Positions 1-6,758 of a stretch of DNA of 18,477 nucleotides are shown here, piece by piece (position 1 is the stretch's first letter; each line of letters starts with the position of its first letter). The translations under genes were made by a program, and so were the position numbers. The stretch is from Stenotrophomonas sp. (lineage in GTDB: Bacteria; Pseudomonadota; Gammaproteobacteria; Xanthomonadales; Xanthomonadaceae). The notes beneath the pieces were generated by a model. The model did no database searches. It saw nothing but the letters and a program-made list of their open reading frames with translations, and was not told the DNA's origin. The stretch is taken from contig QFOV01000035.1 in the NCBI GenBank assembly GCA_003248565.1, positions 1-18,477 of the forward strand, read 5' to 3'.

Positions 1-357
1 GACTTTCACGCGGCCATTGGCCAGCTCAACTCCTTCGTCGACATCACCGACGAAAGCCTCACCGAGCTGCTGGAGCTTGCCAAGCAGAATGCGGAGCGTG
101 ATGCGCTGCACCCGGACCTGATCGAACCCGGCCGCTGTTACAGCAACGGCCGCCTGGGGCGCGCCTGGAGCGTGCGACGGGTATCGGTAACGCCAGCGCT
201 TTCCGGCCCTTCTGCTGATCGCCTGGTATTTGCCGTGGTGGCGGGCGATGGCATTGGCGACATCGGTCATGCGACCGCTGCGGAGTTGCGGCAATGGGCC
301 CGCTTCGAGGTGTCTCTGCATGAAGGTGGGCGCTGGGCAAAGCTCGGTAGCCGCTGA
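1..357 (+). CDS. C-terminal part of an unknown protein (5' end outside window)
   Basis: Frame 1 is open from the window edge to a TGA at 355-357 and gives 118 residues without a start of its own. The product looks soluble: an acidic, leucine-rich helical start (DESLTELLELAKQNAE), a stretch with basic residues around RLGRAWSVRRV, then a hydrophobic segment LVFAVVAGDGIGDIGHA and the tail RWAKLGSR. I do not recognise the family. No membrane helix, metal motif or signal is visible in the part present. It converges with the minus-strand membrane-protein gene, leaving 36 bp between the two stops. The amino-acid composition and the stop-free frame support real coding, but the function is unknown. 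Confidence 0.6.
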   Translation, partial: DFHAAIGQLNSFVDITDESLTELLELAKQNAERDALHPDLIEPGRCYSNGRLGRAWSVRRVSVTPALSGPSADRLVFAVVAGDGIGDIGHATAAELRQWARFEVSLHEGGRWAKLGSR

Positions 358-393
358 TCCTGCAACCCGGCTGAAAGCACGCGCCGTCCGGCA

Positions 394-792
394 TTACAGC
401 GAAAGCATTTCCAGTACGGCGCCAAACAGGCTGATCGGCACCCGGCAGGCGAGCGACTCATGCACGCCGAACCAATTGCAGGCCACCCAGCCAAAGGGCA
501 TCAACAACAGGCCCAGGATCAGTGCATCGGCAGTCCAGTTCCAGTGGCGCCCGCGTACCAGCTGCAGCACTGCGTCGACGAAGAATCCCACCAGCATCAG
601 CAATGCAACAGCGCCCAACAGCAGGGCGATGCCCAAGCCGGTATCGCCGCGATGCTGTTGGGAGGACGCATGCGTGACGGCGATGCGCGCGTACAACTGC
701 AGCGCCAGCAAGGGCGTGACGAACGCGGCAATGCGGATCACAGGCGACCACGGGTAACGCGACCACCAGGCGCGCTGCGGGGCGTCAATCAC
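394..792 (-). CDS. Small integral membrane protein of unknown function
   Basis: The frame is open from an ATG at 840 (148 residues), but that start lies 56 bp inside the upstream GST gene. A GTG at 792-790 overlaps the GST stop by only 8 bp (GTGATTGA), an arrangement typical of translational coupling, and I prefer it (132 residues). No strong ribosome-binding site favours either start. The protein has about three hydrophobic segments: one around VIRIAAFVTPLLALQLY, one around GIALLLGAVALLMLVGFFV, and one around ALILGLLLMPFGWVACNWF, with a final amphipathic stretch. No catalytic motif or known family is recognised. It is probably co-transcribed with the GST gene and sits in the inner membrane. 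Confidence that the gene is real is good; confidence in the start is low. Confidence 0.6.
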   Translation of the reverse strand: MIDAPQRAWWSRYPWSPVIRIAAFVTPLLALQLYARIAVTHASSQQHRGDTGLGIALLLGAVALLMLVGFFVDAVLQLVRGRHWNWTADALILGLLLMPFGWVACNWFGVHESLACRVPISLFGAVLEMLSL

Positions 793-1444
793 GATCGGGC
801 GCGCCCAGGGGGAACAGGTGACGGTAGCCGCGCGCTTCATCTACCGCTCGCGCGAAGGAGGGCCGATGCAGCAGGCGTTGCCGGTAATCCAGCAGCAGTG
901 GGTATGCATCGCTGATGCGGTGTGTCCAGTCGGCGTAGAACAACGCAGGCGCCGCTGCACAATCGGCCATCGAGAAGACCTCACCACAGGCCCATCGGCG
1001 GCCCGGCATTTGGCTTTCCAACCAGGCGTAGGCAAGCTCCAGCTTCTGCACGCTGAAGGCGCGGGCTTCGTCGCGCTTGCCATCGTCGCCACTGAGCGCG
1101 CCGTTCACTGCATGCTGCACCGGGCTCATCACATGCAGGTCGAAGAAACGATCATGAAAGCGCACATCCAACGCTTGGATTGGCTCTTCGGGCAGCAGTC
1201 GCACCGCGTCGCGGTGTTTCAGCTGGAGGTATTCGATGATGATGCTGGTTTCCACGACACTGCGCTCGCCGTCGAGCAGCAGCGGAAACTTGCCCAGCGG
1301 CCAATGCTGCAGCCACTGCCCGATGTGTTCAGGCGTGTCGGGGCCGAGCTGGCGAAACTCAAAGTCGATGGCGTTCTCGTAAAGCGCAATCAGCACCTTC
1401 TGCGTATATGAGGAGAATGGATGGCCGTAGAGCACAAGCGACAT
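785..1444 (-). CDS. Glutathione S-transferase family protein
   Basis: This 219-residue protein has the usual length and layout of cytosolic glutathione S-transferases. Residues 1-80 form a thioredoxin-like domain (start MSLVLYGHPFSSY) with a possible catalytic Ser/Tyr at 11-13, the cis-proline loop GKFP with Pro54, and the glutathione-binding ETS at 65-67 before a helix. Residues 90-205 form the helical domain, including the N-capping motif FSMADC around Asp161. Such enzymes conjugate or reduce electrophiles with glutathione in the cytoplasm; the substrate cannot be told. The ATG at 1444 is supported by GGAG eight bases upstream. The gene lies 74 bp downstream of the lipase gene on the same strand, and its stop overlaps the next membrane-protein gene, so a three-gene operon is likely. 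Confidence 0.88.
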   Translation of the reverse strand: MSLVLYGHPFSSYTQKVLIALYENAIDFEFRQLGPDTPEHIGQWLQHWPLGKFPLLLDGERSVVETSIIIEYLQLKHRDAVRLLPEEPIQALDVRFHDRFFDLHVMSPVQHAVNGALSGDDGKRDEARAFSVQKLELAYAWLESQMPGRRWACGEVFSMADCAAAPALFYADWTHRISDAYPLLLDYRQRLLHRPSFARAVDEARGYRHLFPLGAPDRD

Positions 1445-1518
1445 GACGAAGTCTCCGTGATTGGAACCACAGCGGAATACGCTGCTGCCAGGGCGGGCTG
1501 TTCATTGCATGAAGCGCG

Positions 1519-2661
1519 TCATCCGCCAGCGTCCGTACCAGCGCTCATCGCCAGCCCACAATCGCTGCCAGCTGCTTGCCCGCTGAAGCGTTCGGCGATC
1601 CAGGCAATGGCGCGATCCGCCGAGGCGATTGCCGTGGTGGCATGGCCGGTATCTGGCAGACGCAGGTAGTTCACCGCTGCGCCACGCTTGCAGCTCTGCT
1701 CGAAGAAGCGCCAGGTAACCGGCGTCGCGACCAGGCCGTCGGCGTCGGATTGCACCAGCAACAGCGGCGCCGAACCGGCAGCCAACGCCGTGATCGAATT
1801 ACGTGCCATCAAGCCATCCCAGGGCGCACGACCGCCCAGATCCAGGCTGCCGAGGCGCGCACGCAAGCGCAACAAGCGCACCAATGCCGCCGCCGAGAAC
1901 GGATCGCCTTCGCAGCCGCTGGTGGCTCGCTCGATCACGCCGCGGGTTGTTGCATTGGCAATGGTGGAGAGATCGGCGCCGTAGACCCTGGACCAGCTGC
2001 GCGCGGTGAACGCGGTCAACAGCCCGCGAACCGTGGTATCGGCATGCTGCATGTTGGCTGCCAATTCCGTAGGCGGCGACACTGCAACCACGCCCTGCAA
2101 CTGCAGGTCGGGCGCATAGCTGCGTGCGCGTTGCGCGCTGAACAGCGCCGCGTGCCCGCCCTGCGAATGCCCCCAGACCGCGAAGCTGCGGCTGGCACCG
2201 GCGGCTGGCAGCGCCGTCGCAGCGCGCACCGAGTCCAGCACCGCTGCCGCGGCGGCGTCGCCCGCCAGGTAGGCATGCGGACCGCGCGTGCCGAGTCCCG
2301 GGTAGTCACTGGCGACCACCACCCATCCCCGCGCCAGCATGTCGGCCAGCCCCGGGATCTGGTCCAGGCTACGAATCGGCGTGCACGCCGAATCGATGCC
2401 CACGGTGCCGTGCGCCCATGCCACGATGTCGCGCCCTTGAACCGGGCTTGGCCCGTCAGGCGCAACCAGCACGCCGGTGGATTGGGTGGGATCGCCATCG
2501 ACATCGGTAGTCTCGTAGCGGATACGCCAGGCCTTGGCGCCAGCGGGAGCGCCGTCGGTGGCAACCGCCTCCAGCAGCTTGCCGGGCGCGGCCAACCCAG
2601 GCGCGCAACCGGAGTACAGCAAGGTAGCCAGCAACAGCCAGCGTGTCACCGCGTTTCGCAT
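1519..2661 (-). CDS. Secreted lipase-family alpha/beta hydrolase
   Basis: The protein has 380 residues from the ATG at 2661, which has AGGGA nine bases upstream. The N-terminus MRNAVTRWLLLATLLYSGCA is an export signal; Cys19 could be a lipoprotein cysteine, but Tyr at -3 is not ideal, and cleavage near residue 25 is also possible. The sequence fits the secretory-lipase group: an early TTDVDGDP strand, then VLVAPDG, the oxyanion region WAHGTVG (82-88), the nucleophile elbow GHSQGG with Ser166, the acid residue in QSDADGL (Asp306 or Asp308) and His340 in DTGHA. It probably hydrolyses esters or lipids in the periplasm or outside the cell. The frame stays open upstream to 2925, but that part translates a REP repeat and is not credible. 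GST and a membrane protein follow on the same strand. Confidence 0.88.
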   Translation of the reverse strand: MRNAVTRWLLLATLLYSGCAPGLAAPGKLLEAVATDGAPAGAKAWRIRYETTDVDGDPTQSTGVLVAPDGPSPVQGRDIVAWAHGTVGIDSACTPIRSLDQIPGLADMLARGWVVVASDYPGLGTRGPHAYLAGDAAAAAVLDSVRAATALPAAGASRSFAVWGHSQGGHAALFSAQRARSYAPDLQLQGVVAVSPPTELAANMQHADTTVRGLLTAFTARSWSRVYGADLSTIANATTRGVIERATSGCEGDPFSAAALVRLLRLRARLGSLDLGGRAPWDGLMARNSITALAAGSAPLLLVQSDADGLVATPVTWRFFEQSCKRGAAVNYLRLPDTGHATTAIASADRAIAWIAERFSGQAAGSDCGLAMSAGTDAGG

Positions 2662-2715
2662 GCGTTCCAGTCCCTGGCTGCCCGATTGCGCTGATGCTAG
2701 CTCAATGCAGCGACT

Positions 2716-2818
2716 GTCGGAGCGGCGTGAGCCGCGAAGCCGGCAATCCAGGCTTTCCGGGCATGCCTGTATACGGCGATGCTGGGATTCCCAACTTCGC
2801 GGCTCACGCCGCTCCCAC
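2716..2818 (+). repeat. REP pair (BIME-like) in a divergent intergenic region
   Basis: Two 24-bp arms in inverted orientation (2716-2739 and 2795-2818) match at 23 of 24 positions; each contains GGAGCGGCGTGAGCCGCGAA. The 55-bp centre is unrelated to the centres of the other copies. The element sits between two divergently transcribed hydrolase genes, starting 55 bp upstream of the lipase ATG, so it lies in promoter or leader territory rather than at gene ends. Confidence 0.85.
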
Positions 2819-2917
2819 AACATCCCGCCTGATTCATGGCTGCCATGAGTTAATCTCGCGGCGCTGCATGAAAGCCCGGCCCTACAATCACCGGCACTCA
2901 AACCAGGACGATCAAAC

Positions 2918-3736
2918 ATGCGCAACCGTCACCTGGCATTCGCCTTCGGCCTGCTCGCTGCGTGCACGCTTGGCAGCGCCGCTGCCGAGCGGGTCGTCGG
3001 TGTAGCGCCGCTGGGCAAGGAGGTGTTCGCGTCGGTTGATATTCGCCAGTTCGAGACCGGCAGTTTCACCTCGGCTGGCGGAGTGGTCATCCCCTATCGA
3101 CTGTTGCGCCCGACGGCAGCCAAAGCCGGCGTGTCCTACCCATTGGTCATCCAGTTCCACGGCTCTGGCGGCATAGGCACGGACAACAGCAGCCAACTCG
3201 ACCGTTTGGCCAGGAGCTGGGCGATGCCTGAAGTACGGCAGCACTACCCCGCCTACGTGCTGGTACCGCAGTTCGCTGAGCGCAGCGCGAACTACGGCCC
3301 TGCGTCAGCGGATCAGCATGCGGAAGCCTCTCCGATGCTCAGCGCCGCGCTCGAGCTGGCAAACAGGATCGCCACCGACAATCCCGTCGACACCACGCGG
3401 ATCTATGCGCTTGGATTCTCGATGGGCGGGTCGGCGGCGTGGCTGGCGCCCACCTTGCAGCCAGACCTGCTCGCCGCCATCGTGCCGATCTCCGGCATTG
3501 CACCTGCGACTGCCGATGCCGGCACCTTCAAGAACCTGCCGGTACTGGCCATGCACGGTACTGCCGATGACGAGAACCCGATCACCGCTGACAGGCGCTT
3601 TGTCGCCGCCATCCGCGCAGCTGGCGGCGAGCAGGTACAGCTCAGGGAGTACGACGCATTGCCGCACGCACCGCCGGCCGATATCCACCCTGGCAAGTGG
3701 TGGCGCGATTGGCTGTTCCAGCAACACCGTCGGTGA
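2918..3736 (+). CDS. Secreted alpha/beta hydrolase (PHB-depolymerase / LpqC-like esterase)
   Basis: The protein has 272 residues. The start is fixed by CCAGGA about ten bases before the ATG. A Sec signal runs MRNRHLAFAFGLLAACTLGS with likely cleavage after AAA at 23. The hydrolase core has the oxyanion motif QFHGSGG (79-85), the nucleophile elbow GFSMGG with Ser168, the acid residue in MHGTADDENP (Asp217 or Asp218) and a C-terminal histidine, His250 in LPHAPP or His257. This layout matches the compact secreted esterases annotated as polyhydroxybutyrate depolymerase-like or predicted peptidases; the real substrate is unknown. A -10-like TACAAT lies at 2883-2888, but no convincing -35 is seen. 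It is divergent from the other secreted hydrolase, and a REP pair lies between them. Confidence 0.87.
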   Translation: MRNRHLAFAFGLLAACTLGSAAAERVVGVAPLGKEVFASVDIRQFETGSFTSAGGVVIPYRLLRPTAAKAGVSYPLVIQFHGSGGIGTDNSSQLDRLARSWAMPEVRQHYPAYVLVPQFAERSANYGPASADQHAEASPMLSAALELANRIATDNPVDTTRIYALGFSMGGSAAWLAPTLQPDLLAAIVPISGIAPATADAGTFKNLPVLAMHGTADDENPITADRRFVAAIRAAGGEQVQLREYDALPHAPPADIHPGKWWRDWLFQQHRR

Positions 3737-3746
3737 CCGCCGCCCT

Positions 3747-3850
3747 TGCAGGAGCGGCGTAAACCGCGAAGCCGGCGATCTTCCCACGCAGGTGGAATCA
3801 GCGATTGCGGCGGTAGCCGCCAGTGGTCTCGGGGCTTCCCCGTTCCTGCA
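3747..3850 (+). repeat. Degenerate REP pair
   Basis: The left arm (3747-3775) contains GGAGCGGCGTAAACCGCGAA and clearly belongs to the same REP family. The expected right arm survives only in pieces (GGGGCTTCCCC and GTTCCTGCAA near 3831-3850), as if about ten bases were lost. It lies just downstream of the hydrolase stop, before the flavin reductase gene. A small separate hairpin GGCGGTAGCCGCC is embedded near 3808-3821. Confidence 0.55.
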
Positions 3851-3913
3851 ACACCGGCCACGCTCGCGGCCAGATGTTGCACAAACCGCAACTCTGCTTT
3901 CCACCGCGTCCGG

Positions 3914-3955
3914 TTGTGACACCCCAGACAGGGCCCATGTATTCCGCAATACATG
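3914..3955 (+). promoter_or_regulatory. Candidate promoter with a perfect 20-bp operator palindrome
   Basis: CATGTATTCCGCAATACATG at 3936-3955 is a perfect inverted repeat with 8-bp arms and a 4-bp spacer. A -35-like TTGTGA (3914-3919) and a -10-like TGTATT (3938-3943), 18 bp apart, place the left arm over the -10 element, as a repressor site would be. The flavin reductase ATG is 71 bp downstream. The palindrome is seen directly; the promoter assignment and regulation are inference. Confidence 0.45.
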
Positions 3956-4025
3956 CTGCGACAGCGGTTTCCCGCCGTCGCGACAGGCACTGCCCTCCCC
4001 GTCTGGATCCACCTGGAACACTTCA

Positions 4026-5144
4026 ATGACCAAGCTCTTCGAGCCCTACGGCCTCATCGGCACCAAGCTCTCCAACCGCATCGCCATGGCGCCCATGACC
4101 CGCGCACGCGCCCCCAACGATATCGCTGACGAGCGCGTTGCCCTCTATTACGCCCAGCGCGCCAGCGCCGGACTGATCGTCAGCGAAGGCACGCCAATCT
4201 CGCGCGAAGGCCAGGGCTACCTGTTCAACCCCGGCATCTACACTCCCGAGCAGATCGAGGGCTGGCGGCTGACCACCAACTCGGTGCATGCGCTCGGTGG
4301 CAGGATCGTCGCGCAGCTGTGGCACGTCGGTCGCATGTCGCACCCGTCGATCCAGACCGATGGCCGCGCACCGGTCAGCGCCAGCAGCAAGCAGCCGGCC
4401 AACTCCAAGGCCTTCGGCTACAACGAAGAAGGCCAGCCAGGCATGGTCGATGTGCCGGCGCCGCGCCAGCTGAGCACCGAGGAGGTTGCACGCGTGGTCA
4501 ACGACTTTGCCCAGGCTGCACAGAACGCGATTGATGCTGGCTTTGACGGCGTCGAGATCCACGGCGCCAATGGCTACCTGCATGAGCAGTTCCTCAACCC
4601 GCTGGTCAATGATCGCAGTGATCAGTACTCCGCTGACACGCTGGAGAACCGCATCCGCTTCACGCTGGAGGTGATCGACGCCATCGTCGCGCGCATTGGT
4701 CCTGAGCGCACCGGCATTCGTCTCTCGCCGTACGGCAACGTCTTTGACATGCCCGCCTACCCGCAGATCGATGAGACCTACACCGCGCTTGCGGCGGCCA
4801 TCGGCGAACGCAAGCTGGGCTTCGTGCACCTGATGAACCAGGCCGGCTATTCAAGCAGCGCGCCGGGCCAGGCAGGCTTCAACAACCTGCTCAGGACGAT
4901 ACGCAGCAAGCTGCAGGAGACCCGTTTGATCCTGGCCGGCGGACTGGACCGCGAATCGGCGCAGGCACTGATTGATGAGGGTCTGATCGACATGGCCGGT
5001 TTCGGTGTGCCGTTCATCAGCAATCCCGATCTGGTCGAGCGCCTGCGCAACGGCTACCCGCTTGCCAAGGCCGATCCAACCACCTTCTACGGCGGCAGCG
5101 GCAAGGGCTACATCGACTACCCGCCATACAACGCTGCAGCCTGA
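4026..5144 (+). CDS. Old Yellow Enzyme family FMN ene-reductase (NemA-like)
   Basis: This 372-residue protein is the usual length for bacterial Old Yellow Enzyme homologues that use FMN and NAD(P)H to reduce activated C=C bonds or nitro compounds in the cytoplasm. Motifs seen: the flavin-binding MAPMTRAR (21-28), QLWHVGR (97-103), the substrate-binding and catalytic HGANGYLHEQ (His179, Asn182, Tyr184), NDRSDQYSADTLENR (195-209), and near the end LILAGGLDR and FGVPFISNPDL (326-336). In the last motif the usual basic residue after FG (Arg or Lys, near the FMN phosphate) is Val328, which is unusual. The ATG at 4026 has a modest GGA eight bases upstream. The long in-frame extension upstream to 3318 overlaps the previous gene and is not coding. 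The gene stands alone, with an operator-like palindrome in its promoter region. Confidence 0.93.
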   Translation: MTKLFEPYGLIGTKLSNRIAMAPMTRARAPNDIADERVALYYAQRASAGLIVSEGTPISREGQGYLFNPGIYTPEQIEGWRLTTNSVHALGGRIVAQLWHVGRMSHPSIQTDGRAPVSASSKQPANSKAFGYNEEGQPGMVDVPAPRQLSTEEVARVVNDFAQAAQNAIDAGFDGVEIHGANGYLHEQFLNPLVNDRSDQYSADTLENRIRFTLEVIDAIVARIGPERTGIRLSPYGNVFDMPAYPQIDETYTALAAAIGERKLGFVHLMNQAGYSSSAPGQAGFNNLLRTIRSKLQETRLILAGGLDRESAQALIDEGLIDMAGFGVPFISNPDLVERLRNGYPLAKADPTTFYGGSGKGYIDYPPYNAAA

Positions 5145-5158
5145 TCCGCCCCTTGATT

Positions 5159-5271
5159 GTGGGAGCGGCGTAAGCCGCGAAGCTGGAAATCCCAAAGCCG
5201 GCCGGTCCGTGCAAGTGCATGGCCAAGGACCGCGCACCGATACCCAGCTTCGCGACTCACGTCGCTCCTAC
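5159..5271 (+). repeat. REP pair between convergent genes
   Basis: Inverted 28-bp arms at 5159-5186 and 5244-5271 match at 24 of 28 positions; the left arm begins GTGGGAGCGGCGTAAGCCGC. The element starts 14 bp after the flavin reductase stop and ends 48 bp before the stop of the convergent metallopeptidase gene. It may form a large stem in either transcript and protect or end both messages. Confidence 0.85.
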
Positions 5272-5319
5272 AAGGCGTGCATCGCCTCGTGCGATTGCTT
5301 GCCCCCTTACCCAGCCAAA

Positions 5320-6534
5320 CTAGAACTGCCCCCGCTCCACACCTTGTTTCCACGACTCCGGCCGCGGCGTCCACTCGCCTTCACCCAGTACCGCCTCCAG
5401 CAGGTTCTGGATCGGATAACCCAGGTGCTGCTCCGCTGCCAAACCGCCGTCGCCCATCTGCGCCGCGGCCACGAACTTGCGGAACGCACGCTCATCGCCT
5501 GCCGCTAACGCGGTGATCTTCTTGGCCAGATCGTAGGAGAGCCGGTTGCCATCATCCGCAGCCAGGAATGACTTCCCGGACCAGAATGACTGGATGCTTT
5601 CTTCGTTCCAGTAAGCCGCGTGTTGCGCAGCGATCTCGTGCGGAAAGTACATCTGTGCGCCGGGTGCGGCCAGCTGTGGATACAAGGTGTGCTCGGTGTT
5701 CACCGCCAGGCCCTCGTTCAACCACGCCGGAATCGGCAGGTGTTGCAGCAGGCAGTGAGTAAGCTCATGGGCGATCACCGGCTCCATCGAATCAAGGACC
5801 TCCAACGGCATCACGAAGTGCCCATATCCTGCCTTGATGAACATGCCCGATGACATCGCGTACTCGCCGCCATCCGGGTAGTAATGCGATACGTAGGCGT
5901 AATAGTCTTCCTGGTCGGCGAACACCATCACCACATGCTTGCCAAGGCCGGGGGCGACTGCAAGATCGCCAAGGCTGCGATTGATCCGCGCCAGCAGGCG
6001 CTGGCAAGTCGCGAGGAATACCTCGCCTGGCCTATCCATCAGCTTCGACAGCAGCAGAAAGTCGGCGGACTCGGTGATGCGGTAATGCTCCCCCAGCTGC
6101 TGGTTGAGCGCTTCCAGCCACTCCTTGGCCGCCGAGGTGCGGTGGATATGCGTGGCGTCGGCATCCAGTCCCGTCGGCGCGTCCTCGCTGATACGGTCCC
6201 AATCCGCGATTGGCAGCTGGGTGCCGTCATACCAATGCATGCGCACCGGCACACGCGGCAATGGCGTTACTTTCGCAGACCTCTTTTCGCGCGACAGGTG
6301 CGTTGCCAGCCAACCAATCAGGATGAAGACCACGAGGAAGAACGCTACCGCATAGAGCACGTCCCTTCCTTTCTCCCTGTCATCAGCGAACAGACCGGCG
6401 TCTGCAGCCGCCACAACCAACGGCGACACGGCTGCGGCCTGTGGCAGCGCGGCATGCGCAACACCAACAGGAGCGAGCAAGGAAGTGCTGATGCCGGATG
6501 CCAGCAGCAGCGCAAGAATCAAGAAGAATTTCAT
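5320..6534 (-). CDS. Membrane-anchored zincin metallopeptidase (HExxH, gluzincin-like)
   Basis: The protein has 404 residues. An N-terminal export signal (1-28, ending VAHA) is followed by a second hydrophobic span at about 60-78 (YAVAFFLVVFILIGWLA), so the C-terminal domain is probably tethered at the inner membrane and faces the periplasm. Zinc-site motif: HELTH at 256-260 (His256, Glu257, His260), followed by WLNEG with Glu274 as the likely third ligand, 14 residues after the second histidine, as in gluzincins with a predicted peptidase MA-like fold. A preceding segment VMVFADQEDYYAYV and the SSGMF strand also fit that fold. The substrate is unknown. The ribosome site is weak. A REP pair lies upstream, between it and the DUF4919-like gene on the same strand, so co-transcription is uncertain. 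Confidence 0.8.
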   Translation of the reverse strand: MKFFLILALLLASGISTSLLAPVGVAHAALPQAAAVSPLVVAAADAGLFADDREKGRDVLYAVAFFLVVFILIGWLATHLSREKRSAKVTPLPRVPVRMHWYDGTQLPIADWDRISEDAPTGLDADATHIHRTSAAKEWLEALNQQLGEHYRITESADFLLLSKLMDRPGEVFLATCQRLLARINRSLGDLAVAPGLGKHVVMVFADQEDYYAYVSHYYPDGGEYAMSSGMFIKAGYGHFVMPLEVLDSMEPVIAHELTHCLLQHLPIPAWLNEGLAVNTEHTLYPQLAAPGAQMYFPHEIAAQHAAYWNEESIQSFWSGKSFLAADDGNRLSYDLAKKITALAAGDERAFRKFVAAAQMGDGGLAAEQHLGYPIQNLLEAVLGEGEWTPRPESWKQGVERGQF

Positions 6535-6632
6535 ATTGCTTCGTTTACCTGTACCTGGCCATTACCAACATTGAAGTCACTTTCCATCCGATCGCTCCAC
6601 CTCCATCCGAGAGCGCGACCTGATCCTGCTCT

Positions 6633-6746
6633 GTGGGAGCGGCGTAAGCCGCGAAGCTCGCCAACTTTCCAACAAGGGAGTTGCTGTAGAACGATCAAGC
6701 TCGATTCGTCTCGGAATACCGGCTTCGCGGCTCACGCCGCTCCCAC
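6633..6746 (+). repeat. REP pair between two minus-strand genes
   Basis: Two 25-bp arms (6633-6657 and 6722-6746) in inverted orientation match at 24 of 25 positions, beginning GTGGGAGCGGCGTAAGCCGC on the left. The element lies 12 bp past the stop of the 8300-6759 gene and about 100 bp before the start of the metallopeptidase gene. It is the best-preserved pair in the window together with the one at 2716-2818. Confidence 0.87.
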
Positions 6747-6758
6747 ATACAACTGTTG

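Noticed and set aside
1576..2694. Long plus-strand open frame of 372 codons
   Set aside because: It is antisense to the lipase-family gene, its translation is Arg/Gln/Ala-rich without motifs, and the opposite strand has a clear catalytic triad and signal peptide. Long shadows are common at this GC content.
2662..2925. N-terminal extension of the lipase-family frame by 88 codons
   Set aside because: The extra part translates the REP pair and has no signal; the internal ATG at 2661 has a ribosome site and is followed by an export signal.
3318..4025. 236-codon in-frame extension upstream of the flavin reductase
   Set aside because: It overlaps the secreted hydrolase gene in another frame and reads as Ser/Pro/Arg-rich shadow; the Old Yellow Enzyme fold starts right at the ATG at 4026.
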